From positions 62,001 to 126,000 of the forward strand of contig NZ_JBLKNW010000009.1 of the NCBI RefSeq assembly GCF_051414035.1: a stretch of DNA of 64,000 bases. Reading direction: 5' to 3'. Source of the stretch: Halosimplex amylolyticum. GTDB lineage: Archaea; Halobacteriota; Halobacteria; Halobacteriales; Haloarculaceae. A program made the translations under genes and the position numbers. This document shows, piece by piece, positions 1 through 8,855 of the stretch (within the stretch, counting starts at the first letter, position 1; each line of letters opens with the position of its first letter). The notes beneath the pieces were generated by a model. That model worked only from the letters and a program-made list of their open reading frames with translations, had not been told where the DNA came from and did not search any database.

Positions 1-1
1 C

Positions 2-700
2 GGGCTCTCGACGGAGATCGGGAGCAAGACAGACGGGCAGGGGAACCAACTTCCCGGGAAGAAACGACGACAGCTGGGTAGACTGCGCCGCGAGCACACG
101 AGAGCGAAGTGGCGGTCGAAAGCCGAGCGCAACCTCGCCCACGGCTGTACGGAGATCGCACGGATGACAGGTGCGATCGACCTCGACCAGGACGACCGCG
201 AGCAGGCCAGCGCGCTCTTCCGGTCAGCTCAGAACGAGGACCTGCTGCATGGGCGGTCGATCGAGGCGTTCGCGGCGGCAGCCATCTACGCGGTCTGTCG
301 GTGTACGCAGGCGACCCGGACGCTCGGCGAGGTCGCATCCGTCGCGCAGGTCGACCGCGAGCGCGTCACCAACGCCTACGACGTACTCAACGACGAACTC
401 GGCCTCCCGGCACCACCACAGCGACCGCGGGAGTTCATCCCCTCCCTCGCTTCAGCGATGGACGTTCCCACGGACACCGAGTGCCACGCTCGCGTGCTCG
501 CCGAGCGCGCCTGGCGGGCCCAGGAGAGCATCGGTGTCCATCCTGCCGGGTTCGCAGCGGCCTGTCTCGCCGTCGCCTGCCGGGACCACGGCGTGGACAT
601 CACCCAACTCGACCTCGCCGCTGAAGCGGACGTGAGCCCGGCCACAGTCCGCGAACACCGCGATACGATCGAAGCCGAACGGGAGTCGTGGGACAGATGA
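2..700 (+). CDS. tfb: Transcription initiation factor TFB, 5' part cut by window edge
   Basis: This is the archaeal TFIIB homologue that recruits RNA polymerase to TBP-bound promoters. The open frame runs in from the window edge, so the N-terminal zinc ribbon is not visible. The first residues (GLSTEIGSKTDGQG) match the linker before the cyclin core, followed by a basic segment and two cyclin-like repeats. The second repeat ends in a helix-turn-helix-like stretch (DVSPATVREH) of the kind that reads the BRE. Haloarchaea carry several tfb paralogues, often on plasmids. The stop overlaps the ATG of the next small gene (ATGA). The family is certain; which paralogue it is cannot be told. Confidence 0.93.
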   Translation, partial: GLSTEIGSKTDGQGNQLPGKKRRQLGRLRREHTRAKWRSKAERNLAHGCTEIARMTGAIDLDQDDREQASALFRSAQNEDLLHGRSIEAFAAAAIYAVCRCTQATRTLGEVASVAQVDRERVTNAYDVLNDELGLPAPPQRPREFIPSLASAMDVPTDTECHARVLAERAWRAQESIGVHPAGFAAACLAVACRDHGVDITQLDLAAEADVSPATVREHRDTIEAERESWDR

Positions 701-852
701 GATTCCGCTGGTTCCGCGGACGGGTTCCCGGCCTGGATCCGAACGTCGAGCGCGTCTACGAGTGTCGCCACTGCGGGACGTCCGTCGAGTCAGCGGCCGA
801 GCCCTGTCCAGCCTGCGCCCGGTCGGACATCGCGACGTACGAATTCAGATAG
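697..852 (+). CDS. Small CxxC zinc-finger protein (51 aa)
   Basis: This very short gene starts at the ATG overlapping the tfb stop (ATGA), so the two are probably co-transcribed and translationally coupled. The protein has two CxxC knuckles (CRHC and CPAC) about 14 residues apart, a compact zinc-ribbon-like arrangement, after a basic N-terminus. Haloarchaea encode many such 40-60 residue zinc proteins of unknown function. It could act as a nucleic-acid-binding or protein-docking partner, but nothing here shows which. Confidence 0.75.
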   Translation: MRFRWFRGRVPGLDPNVERVYECRHCGTSVESAAEPCPACARSDIATYEFR

Positions 853-892
853 TTACGGCGTGGATCGAGAGCGATTCGGACGGACACCTGAC

Positions 893-2218
893 TCAGCCGA
901 GCGCGATCAGTCGTTGACCAGTCACGTCTCCGTCTGCTCGGCGTTCAGAGACGACGGTCAGATAGACCGTCCCACCTGCGATCACGAGTCCTTCGGCGTG
1001 GTCCTCGAAATGCCGCTCCCACAGTCGATCCCCGCTGGTGAGATCGAACGCAGTCGCCGTCGCGTGTTCGGCCCCGGTCGTCTCGACAGACGGATCGTGC
1101 GTCACTGCGAGGACCGTCTCACCGGCACCGACGAGTTCCATCACGTCGTGGTCCAGTACCGTCGTCCACTCCGTTTCGCCACCGTGTGTGACCGCCCGAA
1201 TGCGCCGGTCGCCGAGCGCTGTCACGACGAGATCCGGAGTGACAACGGGTACGACGGGCTGTCCGACCGGGTCCGGAGCGTCTTCGGGCTCCTCGCCGAC
1301 CTGCCGCACAGGTGGTGACGCAATCGCCCACCGCTCTTCGCCGTCGGTTCGAGCTAGCGCCCGTAGTTTTCCGCCAGGTCGGTCTTCGTATTCGAGCGTC
1401 GCGTAGACGGTGGCGCCGGCGACGGCCGGACTCTGGTATATCCGTGGCCCGGTAATCCGCGACTCCGGCGGAACCGACCACTTCGTCGCCGCGCCTCTGT
1501 CGGCGTGGGCCGGTTCGTCGTCATCACGGTCTTCCCACGGCCATTCCGTTGCGTTGGCCGTCAGATCGACCGCCTCGACGGTGAACGCCGTCGCGACGTA
1601 GGCCGTCTGTTCGGTGACGGCCGGCGATCCCCCGGCGTCGTGGGTCGACGCCCACGTAATCTGTCCCGTCCCATCGAGCGCCGAAAAGTATCCCCCGTAC
1701 TCCAGGTACAGTCGTCCGTTCGCGAGCGTCCCGCTCGCCGTGTTCGCGCCGTGACAGGGCCGGCCGTGCCAGATTTCCTCGCCGGAGTCGAGGTCGACGC
1801 CGAAGACGCAGTCCGTGCCGGTGACGTACGCCCGGTCGGTGCCGAGCGTCGGCGTCTCGAATCCCCATGGTTCGGAGTCGGACTCCCAGAGGCGTTCCCC
1901 GTCCGTTGCCCGGAGCCCGACCGTCGAATCGTCGGCGTTCACGACGACGCGCGTACCGCGGACGACCGGCTGGTGACAGAACGAAAATTCCTGAGTCCAC
2001 CGAGTCTCCGGTGTCGACCGGGGCGGTGAAGCGTCGGCGTTGTACCGAGTATTGCGGGCGTCGTAGCCGCTCGATGGCCAATCGTCCGGGCCTGGGGCTG
2101 CGTCAGGGATAGGCTCCGCACCGGCATCACCCAGTACCGAGCACCCCGCAACTCCGACTGCCGTCGCGGCGGCGGCCCCCCGGAGCAGGGACCGTCTCGA
2201 GTATCGCCTGGAGGGCAT
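893..2218 (-). CDS. PQQ-binding-like beta-propeller lipoprotein
   Basis: This 441-residue exported protein has a twin-arginine motif (SRRSLLRG) followed by a hydrophobic stretch and a lipobox (VAGC), so it is probably sent out by Tat and anchored as a lipoprotein. The mature part carries repeated blades of the form ...G...YLEYGGYFSALDGTGQITW... and ...GDRLWERHF..., typical of PQQ-like (YncE/BamB-like) eight-bladed propellers. Haloarchaea have many; ligands are mostly unknown and true PQQ binding is doubtful. It is convergent with the small zinc gene and divergent from the SWIM gene. Function beyond an extracellular scaffold or quinoprotein-like fold is not assignable. Confidence 0.85.
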   Translation of the reverse strand: MPSRRYSRRSLLRGAAAATAVGVAGCSVLGDAGAEPIPDAAPGPDDWPSSGYDARNTRYNADASPPRSTPETRWTQEFSFCHQPVVRGTRVVVNADDSTVGLRATDGERLWESDSEPWGFETPTLGTDRAYVTGTDCVFGVDLDSGEEIWHGRPCHGANTASGTLANGRLYLEYGGYFSALDGTGQITWASTHDAGGSPAVTEQTAYVATAFTVEAVDLTANATEWPWEDRDDDEPAHADRGAATKWSVPPESRITGPRIYQSPAVAGATVYATLEYEDRPGGKLRALARTDGEERWAIASPPVRQVGEEPEDAPDPVGQPVVPVVTPDLVVTALGDRRIRAVTHGGETEWTTVLDHDVMELVGAGETVLAVTHDPSVETTGAEHATATAFDLTSGDRLWERHFEDHAEGLVIAGGTVYLTVVSERRADGDVTGQRLIALG

Positions 2219-2392
2219 CGATCATACTGTGGATGGTTTTCACAAACCAGTTCCGGATCGTGAAATGTTGGTTTCTGGGAAGAACTGGCACGGAGTCCAG
2301 CTACCGCTCCGAGACCGGGAGATGCACACCGCATGGTCGTTTTTTCCGCGCCCCGAGGGGCGGGGCGCTCGTGTCCGGGCGCTCCGGAGACC

Positions 2393-2842
2393 ATGCATCC
2401 ACTCGAACAACTCGAATTTCCGACCCGCATCGCCAGGCGTGCCCAGTACGAAGCCTTCGAGTTCGTCCTCACGACCGAGGGCATCCTCGTTCGGAACTGC
2501 AGTCATCCCGATCCGAGCGAACACGAGTATCTCGTGACGGTCGTGGATGGAGTGCCGACCGGCTGTGAGTGTCCAGCCGACGACCACTACGAGAGCGCGT
2601 GCAAACACCGCGTCGCGCTCGCGATTCGGCGACCACTGCTCGATGCCGTCTCTACTACTCAACCCGTCGTCGCCGATGGCGGCCGGGCCGAGTCGACGAC
2701 GCTGTCGGATTTCGAGACCGTGACGGACAGACGCACCGAGACAGACGAATCGAACGAGTCGGCCGATGGCTGCGATGAGTGTATCGGCGAGTTCCCATGC
2801 TGGGAGTGTGTTCGGACCGGCCACGAAGAACTGCCCGACTAA
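2393..2842 (+). CDS. SWIM zinc-finger domain protein
   Basis: The 149-residue protein is read from ATG 2393, chosen over upstream starts because MHPLEQLEF is the natural N-terminus. Residues 60-85 contain the SWIM pattern CxCx(n)CxH (CECPADDHYESACKH), a zinc-binding module found in DNA- and protein-interaction proteins. The C-terminus has two further CxxC pairs (CDECIGEFPCWEC). Haloarchaeal SWIM proteins often lie near transposition or recombination genes; no such partner sits directly here. Its role is unknown. Confidence 0.82.
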   Translation: MHPLEQLEFPTRIARRAQYEAFEFVLTTEGILVRNCSHPDPSEHEYLVTVVDGVPTGCECPADDHYESACKHRVALAIRRPLLDAVSTTQPVVADGGRAESTTLSDFETVTDRRTETDESNESADGCDECIGEFPCWECVRTGHEELPD

Positions 2843-3091
2843 CTTTCGTTCACGCAGCAAGCAACGACACTGATCGGGAAGATTCGAATGCTAATCGCAT
2901 CGGGTCTGTCTCGTTCCTGAACGCGGATCGTCCCGTAGCAGCGTCGTTGTTGCTCCGATCTTCGATGTTTAGCACTCGCACCGTGATCGAGTCGATTTAG
3001 CTCATGAGGCCGCAGTTAGCTCTAGCTCGAACTGTCTGCTACCCCTCAGGGTAGTCCAATCCCTGTACTTGGTGGCGAGGACACTACTACC

Positions 3092-3558
3092 ATGAGGTAG
3101 CACAGCTCGCACGCGACGACGTCGTCACTGTTGACCGAGACACGTTCGTTCGGGATATCGCGGAGGTACTGTTCGATCAGTCCGTGGGGAGCGTCGTTAT
3201 TGTCGAAGAAGACGAACCCGTCGGAATTGTGACGGACCGCGATCTCGCCGTCGAGCTGCTCGTCGAAGACGGACCAGCCAATCTCTTGAAATCAGACATC
3301 GAACTCGAAGGGATCACTGCCGAGGACGAGATGACGGCAGAGCCGCTCGTTGTTGCGGTCGACGACGAACTGCCTCGCGTGCTCCACCACATGGCCGAGG
3401 CCCACGCACGGCGTATCCCGGTCGTCGACGACGGCTCGCTTGCGGGAAAACTCGCGCTCGACGACGTGGTCATTCTCCTGGTAGGAGAAAGTGCACACGT
3501 GTCGGCACAACTCGACAACGTCGCAGGTGTCATTCGATCGGCGTCGCCACAGGAGTGA
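3092..3558 (+). pseudogene. CBS-domain pair protein with damaged start
   Basis: The frame ending at 3558 encodes two CBS domains (VGSVVIVEEDEPVGIVTDRDLAVELL and a second copy around ARRIPVVDDGSLAGKLALDDVV). Coding similarity continues upstream to about 3094 (EVAQLARDDVVTVDRDTFVRD), but no start codon exists in that frame. An ATG at 3092 lies one base out of register and is followed at once by a stop (ATGAGGTAG). One added base after ATGAG would restore a full CBS pair. The first usable start is GTG 3184, which would lose about 30 residues of CBS1. It is either a frameshifted gene or a base-call error. Confidence 0.65.
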
Positions 3559-3661
3559 GTGTCCGCGTCTCCCTACGTGTTCATACTGTTAGTGGGAGAA
3601 TGTAGGATGGACTAGCGATGCAACGGAGAGCAACTTTCGGGCAGTCGGAGGCTGGTTCGCT

Positions 3662-4747
3662 GTGACTCGGACGGTACTCGTCGGAGGCTACGGTTCAGTG
3701 GGGCGCATTGTCGCCCGGGAACTCGCCTCGTCGATGGCTGATCGGGAGCAGTTGCTGATCGCCGGCCGTACCGGCTCGAAGGCCGCCTCACTCGCCAAGC
3801 GACTCGGCCCAAACGTATCCGGCGTCTCCTTCAATGTCGAAGCCCCCTCCACCTATCTGAGCGTTCTCGGGGACGCCGACCAGGCAATCGTCTGTCTCGA
3901 CCAGTCGGGGACGGCGTTCGTCGAGGCGTGCCTCAAACGAGGCGTCGATTACGTGGACGTGACCGCGTCGGACGAGTTCTTCCGACAGGTCGAGGCACTC
4001 GGCCCGATTGCCAGAGAAAACGACGCGACGGCGGTTCTGAGCGTCGGGCTGGCTCCCGGAATCACGAATCTCCTCGCCGCGCGCGTCGTCGACGAACTGT
4101 CGACTGTTTCTGACGTCCGGATCGGCGTCCTCCTCGGACTCGGCGAGTCGTTCGGTTCGGAAGCGAGCCGCTGGACCTTGGAGCGCATCGGACGACCGTT
4201 CACAGTGCGGACGAACGGTGACGCCCAAACCTTCAGGGGATTCACCGACCCACGGCCGATCGAGTTTCCCCGATACGGCCGTCGTACCGCGTACCGGTTC
4301 GACTTCGCCGACCAGCATGTCGTTCGACGGACGCTCGACGTCCCGACAGCGTCGACGCGATTCTGCTTCGACTCCCGGCTCGCTTCGGCGGGCATCCACG
4401 GGCTCGTCAGGGCCGGAGTCTATCAGCCGATGGCCGACGCCGTCGGAGTCGACCTACTTGCTCGACTCAGTGAGGGTCTTTCGCTCGGGGGTGACGGGTT
4501 CGCAGTAACGGTCACCGCCGAGGGGCGACGGGATGGAACCTGGATTTCGACGACCGAAGCAGTCGACGGGCGAAAACAGAGTCGCGTGACGGGTCTCGTC
4601 GCAGCGATCGTCGCCCAGGCGGTGGCGGCTGGGAACGTGTCTAACGGCGTCTCTCACGTCCACCAAGTTCTCGAACCGACCACTGTACTCGACGAGATTC
4701 GGTCCCATGACTACAGAATGATGTCTAGCGAGCGCGTTCTCGGGTGA
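3662..4747 (+). CDS. Saccharopine dehydrogenase-like NAD(P)-binding oxidoreductase
   Basis: The 361-residue protein starts with GTG and opens directly into a Rossmann fold (VLVGGYGSVGRIVARELAS, a GxGxxG nucleotide loop), typical of saccharopine dehydrogenase/trans-acting enoyl reductase relatives. The middle contains CLDQSGTAFVEACLKRGVDYVDVTA, the conserved stretch ending the first domain. Family members reduce or rearrange diverse carbonyl/imine substrates, and the substrate cannot be inferred here. It is isolated, with a convergent DUF411 gene 48 bp downstream. Confidence 0.85.
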   Translation: MTRTVLVGGYGSVGRIVARELASSMADREQLLIAGRTGSKAASLAKRLGPNVSGVSFNVEAPSTYLSVLGDADQAIVCLDQSGTAFVEACLKRGVDYVDVTASDEFFRQVEALGPIARENDATAVLSVGLAPGITNLLAARVVDELSTVSDVRIGVLLGLGESFGSEASRWTLERIGRPFTVRTNGDAQTFRGFTDPRPIEFPRYGRRTAYRFDFADQHVVRRTLDVPTASTRFCFDSRLASAGIHGLVRAGVYQPMADAVGVDLLARLSEGLSLGGDGFAVTVTAEGRRDGTWISTTEAVDGRKQSRVTGLVAAIVAQAVAAGNVSNGVSHVHQVLEPTTVLDEIRSHDYRMMSSERVLG

Positions 4748-4795
4748 TGGTGCAATTCCTATCGGCCCAATCTACAGGCCCGTCGTCGCTCCCGT

Positions 4796-5290
4796 CTAGT
4801 ACTCTGTGTAGACACCACTCGCCTGACCGTCATCGAACTCGTGGATAGTAAACGGCCCTTGCTTCGACCCGCCCATCCCAGGCGACCCTGCGGGCATCCC
4901 CGGCAATGCGACTCCGTCTAATTCGGGCTCGTCGTCGAGCAGCGTTGCGATGACGGGTGCAGGAACGTGCCCTTCGACGACGTACTTCCCAACGGTGAGC
5001 GTGTGGCAACTCCGTAGCTCGTCAGGGACATCGTATCGGCGTTTGACCGTCGCGATGTCGTCAGGCGTGGTCTCCATGACCGTCCCGTCAATTCGCTCAC
5101 CGAGGTACGCCGCGTACTGCGAACAACAGCTACAACCGGGAGAACTGTACTGGTGGGCCTCGACGACTGCGAGGGAAACGTCGTCGCCAGAAGCATCCGA
5201 TCGACCGCCGCTTAGACAGCCACTGAGGCCGACTGCGATCGTCGTAACGCTCACACCGACGACATCTCGACGTGTCCAGGCGGGAGTCAT
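4796..5290 (-). CDS. DUF411 metal-binding lipoprotein
   Basis: The 164-residue protein has a twin-arginine-like start (RRDVVGVS) and a lipobox (LSGC), so it is probably surface-anchored. The mature domain begins VVEAHQYSSPGCSCC and contains the conserved SCHTLTVGKYVVEGHVPAPVI motif of DUF411, a small family linked to copper and other metal resistance loci. Cys residues in GCSCC and the SCH motif are candidate ligands. It is transcribed away from the cysteine operon and sits at the edge of the copper island, which fits a metal-scavenging or sensing role. Confidence 0.88.
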   Translation of the reverse strand: MTPAWTRRDVVGVSVTTIAVGLSGCLSGGRSDASGDDVSLAVVEAHQYSSPGCSCCSQYAAYLGERIDGTVMETTPDDIATVKRRYDVPDELRSCHTLTVGKYVVEGHVPAPVIATLLDDEPELDGVALPGMPAGSPGMGGSKQGPFTIHEFDDGQASGVYTEY

Positions 5291-5525
5291 GCATCCACGT
5301 TCGTCTCGGGGTGATTACCGTCTCTCGACGATTCCAGTGGAGTGAGAACGGCGACACCGGCTCGAATCAGAAAGCGCAAAGAAGCTCGGCGCGAGAGATT
5401 CTGTTATGGTCCGAGCCCAATCGGTCCCCGACCTCGCCGTGCGGTCAACGTTACGGCAGGGCGGGCGCCTCGGCTCGTTCGACCGTCGCCAGCAGTTGGT
5501 GACGCAACCGACGCCGTCTAACGAC

Positions 5526-5576
5526 ATGCAGACGGCACATTTCTCCGCTGGGTCGACTCGTTGTTGTTGCTGTTGA
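5526..5576 (+). CDS. Candidate Cys-rich leader peptide ahead of the cysteine operon
   Basis: A short open frame reads MQTAHFSAGSTRCCCC then TGA. Four consecutive Cys codons (TGT TGT TGC TGT) lie directly before the stop, and the stop lies 57 nt before the ATG of the cysteine synthase family gene. Haloarchaeal proteins use very little cysteine, so this run next to a cysteine gene is striking. The same frame is open back to ATG 5406 (56 codons), with an in-frame GTG at 5499, so the true start is uncertain. By analogy to amino-acid leader peptides, ribosome stalling at scarce Cys-tRNA would change expression of the operon. The low-complexity run TTGTTGTTGCTGTTG is a caution. Confidence 0.55.
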   Translation: MQTAHFSAGSTRCCCC

Positions 5577-5633
5577 CCGAAACCTGGTTCTGACCGCACC
5601 GGCCGCCGACTGCCCACAGCACGACCCAGACAG

Positions 5634-6620
5634 ATGACTACTCACAGCGAACTGCAAGCATCGATACTCGAGACTATCGGCGAGACCCCTCTCGTTGAGC
5701 TCGACGCGTCGCCGGCCGACGTTCCCATATACGCCAAGCTAGAGGGGTTCAACCCCGGCGGGAGCGTCAAGGACCGCGTCGGAAAGCACGTCCTCGAACG
5801 GCTCGTCGAGCGCGGCGCCCTCGAATCGGGCGACACCGTCGTCGAACCGACGGCCGGAAACACCGGCATCGGTATGGCCATCGCCGCTCGTCAACTCGGC
5901 CTGGAGGCCGTCTTCGTCGTCCCAACGGGGTTCAGTGCCGAGAAGGAGACGCTGATGGCCGCGCTCGGCGCGGACATCGTTCACACGTCGGGCGAGGACG
6001 GTATGGACGGCGCCGTCGAACGGGCACACGAAATCGCTGCCGACCGCGACGACGCGGTCGTTCCCCAGCAGTTCGAGACGCCGCTCAACACGAAGGCACA
6101 CTACCTGACGACCGGTCCCGAGATACTCGACGCCCTCGGCGACCGGGTCGGCGCCGTCGTCGCTGGCGTTGGCTCAGGTGGCACCCTAATGGGTGTGGCT
6201 CGTGCCGTCCGAGAGCGAGTACCCGACGCACTCGTCGTCGCCGTCGAACCCGAGGGGTCGACGTTCGGTGAGGTCCTCGGCCATCACCGCGAGGAGGCGC
6301 CGTACAAAACGGAGGGGATCGGGACCCACGACCCGGACGTCACCGACCTCTTCGACCCCGCACTCGTCGACGACGTGCTCGCAGTGAGCGACCGAGCCGC
6401 GCACGACGAGGTCCAGCGCCTCGCCGCCGATGAGGGACACCTCGTCGGCTCCAGCTCCGGCGCGGCGAGCGTCGCCGCGCAGCGGATCGCCGAGGACATT
6501 GCATCCGGCGAACGCGACACCCCTGTCGACACAGTTGTCACGGTGTTCCCCGACGGAAGCGAGCGCTACCTCTCGAAAAACATCTACGGGTCGTTCGACG
6601 CCTGGGAGGGGAAAGCATGA
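5634..6620 (+). CDS. cysK: Cysteine synthase / cystathionine beta-synthase family enzyme
   Basis: This fold-type II PLP enzyme has 328 residues. The PLP lysine is in NPGGSVKDR (K46), followed by the substrate loop PTAGNTG and the glycine-rich phosphate loop GVGSGGTLMG. It would either make cysteine from O-acetyl/phosphoserine and sulfide or condense serine with homocysteine to cystathionine. Its partner gene makes the second role (reverse transsulfuration) quite possible. It overlaps the next gene by four bases (ATGA), so the two form an operon. A Cys4 leader frame precedes it. There is no C-terminal CBS regulatory domain. The symbol is given by family; substrate not proven. Confidence 0.88.
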   Translation: MTTHSELQASILETIGETPLVELDASPADVPIYAKLEGFNPGGSVKDRVGKHVLERLVERGALESGDTVVEPTAGNTGIGMAIAARQLGLEAVFVVPTGFSAEKETLMAALGADIVHTSGEDGMDGAVERAHEIAADRDDAVVPQQFETPLNTKAHYLTTGPEILDALGDRVGAVVAGVGSGGTLMGVARAVRERVPDALVVAVEPEGSTFGEVLGHHREEAPYKTEGIGTHDPDVTDLFDPALVDDVLAVSDRAAHDEVQRLAADEGHLVGSSSGAASVAAQRIAEDIASGERDTPVDTVVTVFPDGSERYLSKNIYGSFDAWEGKA

Positions 6621-7810
6621 GCGACGGAGAAACGCCGCGACCAGATGGGGATGTGGACGATGCCGGAGAATACCTCGACACGCGGGCGATCCACGGCGGC
6701 CAGTCTCCCGATCCGCCGACCGGAGCGGTGATGACACCTATCTACGCCACGTCGACGTTCGCCCAGGACGCGCCGGGCGAGCACCGGGGCTACGAGTACT
6801 CGCGGACAGACAACCCCACGCGAACGGCGCTCGAAGCCAACCTCGCGAGTCTGGAGAACGGGGCACACGGACGGGCCTTCGCCACCGGCATGGCTGCGAT
6901 CAACACCGTCCTGAACCTCCTCGAGTCGGGCGACCACGTCGTCGTCGGCGAGGCCGTCTACGGCGGCACTCACCGACTGTTCACGCAGGTCTACGAAGAC
7001 TACGACCTCAGCTTCGACTTCGTGGACGCGACGGATCTCGACGCTGTCGCGGACGCGGTGACGGAGGCCACCGAACTCATCTGGGTCGAAACGCCGACCA
7101 ATCCGTTGCTCCGGATCGTCGACGTCGAATCCATCGCTGCCGTCGCCAGTGGCCGAGACGCACTCTTGGCCGTCGACAACACGTTCGCCACCCCTTACCT
7201 CCAGCGCCCGCTTGACCTCGGAGCGGACGTCGTTGCTCACTCGCTGACAAAGTACCTTGGCGGGCACTCCGACGTCGTCGGCGGTGCCCTGGTCACCGCC
7301 GACGCGGATCTCGACGAGCGAATCGGGTTCTACCAGAACAGCGTCGGGGCGACGCCAGACCCGTTCGCCTGCTTCCTCGTCCTGCGGGGGACCAAGACCC
7401 TGCCCGTCCGGATGGGGCGCCACTCCGAGAACGCCCACGGTCTAGCGGCGTGGCTCGAGGACCATCCGGCCGTCGACCACGTGTACTACCCGGGACTCGG
7501 GTCCCACCCCCAGCACGACTTGGCGGTCGACCAGATGGACGACTTCGGCGGCATGGTCAGCTTCGAACTTGACGGGTCGCTCGACGACGCCGAAGCGCTT
7601 GTCTCGGAGACGGAGGTGTTCACGCTCGCCGAGAGCCTCGGCGGCGTCGAGAGCCTTCTGGAACACCCCGCGTCGATGACTCACGCGTCAATCCCGCAGG
7701 AAGAGCGGGCGGCGAACGGTATTACTGACGGGTTAATTCGCCTGAGCGTTGGCATCGAGGATGTCCGCGATCTGCAGAGCGACCTCGAACAAGCTCTCGG
7801 CGTTGTCTGA
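6617..7810 (+). CDS. Cystathionine gamma-synthase/gamma-lyase family PLP enzyme
   Basis: This 397-residue Cys/Met-metabolism PLP enzyme shows an N-terminal DTRAIHGGQ motif, a YEYSRTDNPTR substrate segment, and the PLP-lysine motif AHSLTKYLGGHSDVVGG around residue 213. It would cleave cystathionine to cysteine, or make cystathionine from an activated homoserine; sequence alone does not separate these. Coupling (ATGA) to a cysteine synthase/CBS-type enzyme suggests a two-step homocysteine-to-cysteine route. The start overlaps the upstream stop, which fixes it at 6617. Confidence 0.9.
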   Translation: MSDGETPRPDGDVDDAGEYLDTRAIHGGQSPDPPTGAVMTPIYATSTFAQDAPGEHRGYEYSRTDNPTRTALEANLASLENGAHGRAFATGMAAINTVLNLLESGDHVVVGEAVYGGTHRLFTQVYEDYDLSFDFVDATDLDAVADAVTEATELIWVETPTNPLLRIVDVESIAAVASGRDALLAVDNTFATPYLQRPLDLGADVVAHSLTKYLGGHSDVVGGALVTADADLDERIGFYQNSVGATPDPFACFLVLRGTKTLPVRMGRHSENAHGLAAWLEDHPAVDHVYYPGLGSHPQHDLAVDQMDDFGGMVSFELDGSLDDAEALVSETEVFTLAESLGGVESLLEHPASMTHASIPQEERAANGITDGLIRLSVGIEDVRDLQSDLEQALGVV

Positions 7811-7837
7811 CTAGTCAGGAACGAGCGGAACCGATCT

Positions 7838-8230
7838 TCAGGTGTCCGACAGACCCCTACTTACCTCGCCTGCACTCTCTAACGCGCGCTCGAATCGCTC
7901 CTGTACGTCGGTCGCGATGGAATCGAGCGCGTCGTTGTCTACTATGTCCACGAGTTGCGCCGGGTCGACGGCACTCACGACGACGGCACCGTCGTCGCGT
8001 TCGAAGACGATGACGGTTCAGGGGAGTGCGCCGAGTTCGATTTCCTCTTTGAGTCCCTCCAGCGCTAGCGAGGGATTACATGCGCCGAGCATCCGATACT
8101 GCCGGAATTCCTCGCCGAGTCTCTTTTCGAGCGTCGCTTGCACGTCCATATCGCAGAGCACCCCGAACCCCTCGTTTTCGAGTGCATCGATCGTCGCGTC
8201 GACCGTCTGGTCGAAGTCGTCGGTCGACAT
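7838..8230 (-). pseudogene. DUF302 gene interrupted by an in-frame TGA
   Basis: The first 70 codons (MSTDDFDQTVDATIDAL...) and the region after the stop (TVIVFERDDGAVVSAVDPAQLVDIVDNDAL...) are in the same frame and together match the intact DUF302 protein at 16229-16645. A TGA replaces the Tyr (often Cys in the family) of the GALLPY segment, and one neighbouring codon is also missing (GALP then stop, versus GALLPY). A nonsense mutation in a decaying duplicate is the simplest reading. It lies downstream of the small exported gene at 8317-8616, the same pairing as in the second copy. Confidence 0.8.
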
Positions 8231-8316
8231 CGCCTAAACCGTGTATGCCATGCGGAATGAGAGCCCTGTGATTATCTTACCCATGCGCCGAATCGAGAGT
8301 ATCTGGCCAGGAACGT

Positions 8317-8616
8317 CTAGCAGCCGCGTCCCTGACCGTACATGCCACCACCGTGGTCGCCGTCGGCCATGTTCTGAGCCATCTCGTCGATGGTCACGTC
8401 CATATGCCATTCCATCCACTCGACGGCACCGGGACCCATGTGGTCAGTCATGTGGCCTTCCATCCAGACGGCCCACTCAGCCGCAGTTCCGTTGTCCTTG
8501 GGTGCGTCAGCTGCAGTCGTTTCGGTGCCGTGCGCCCTGACGACGGGAGCAACCAAGGTGAGACCCACAATAGCGAGCGCTACGAGCAGCCAGCGACCGA
8601 CGTTGATGTTGGTCAT
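8317..8616 (-). CDS. Small exported His/Met-containing protein
   Basis: The 99-residue protein has a clear Sec-type signal (GRWLLVALAIVGLTLVAPVVRA) and a short acidic mature part rich in Met, His and Trp (GHMTDHMGPGAVEWMEWHM), ending DHGGGMYGQGRGC. It is about 60 percent similar to the protein at 15403-15723. Met and His clusters in an exported protein inside a copper island suggest metal binding outside the membrane, but this is inference. The DNA upstream of the gene is also conserved with the second copy. No named family is recognised. Confidence 0.75.
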   Translation of the reverse strand: MTNINVGRWLLVALAIVGLTLVAPVVRAHGTETTAADAPKDNGTAAEWAVWMEGHMTDHMGPGAVEWMEWHMDVTIDEMAQNMADGDHGGGMYGQGRGC

Positions 8617-8758
8617 TGTCCTTCTCCTCGGTTACTCGTAGGACAGCTCGGGGGTTATCCGCGAGGGTGTGAATCGGCGTAAGAGATCGTTCGAGACTGT
8701 ATATCTGACGTTCTAACCAATTCTCTCTGACGAGACCGTTCGTCCCTTCCGAATTCAA
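8617..8758 (-). repeat. Conserved leader upstream of the exported protein (copy A)
   Basis: About 120 bp directly upstream of 8616 resembles the sequence upstream of 15403 on the other strand, down to the ribosome-binding region (CCTACGAGTAACCGAGGAGA then A/G AGACAATGACC). Both copies also keep an open frame with similar peptide (A: WLERQIYSLERS...; B: RLERSIYVLERS...) overlapping the start of the exported gene. This may be a conserved promoter, a leader peptide, or simply recent duplication. Confidence 0.6.
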
Positions 8759-8855
8759 AGGGCCATTCGGCGGTGGTCCGGTGAACGGCTACGACCGTTC
8801 GACGTTCGTCCCCGAACCGGCTGCCGACAGTCGAGAAGATGGCTTCGAGAGTGCC

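Noticed and set aside
5577..5633. Terminator/anti-terminator hairpins after the Cys leader
   Set aside because: Only 4-bp stems such as AACC/GGTT could be drawn, too weak to claim.
7838..8230. TGA in DUF302 as selenocysteine, in place of a Cys-like position
   Set aside because: Haloarchaea lack the known selenocysteine machinery, one neighbouring codon is also deleted, and the permease remnant has TGA stops too; decay explains all.
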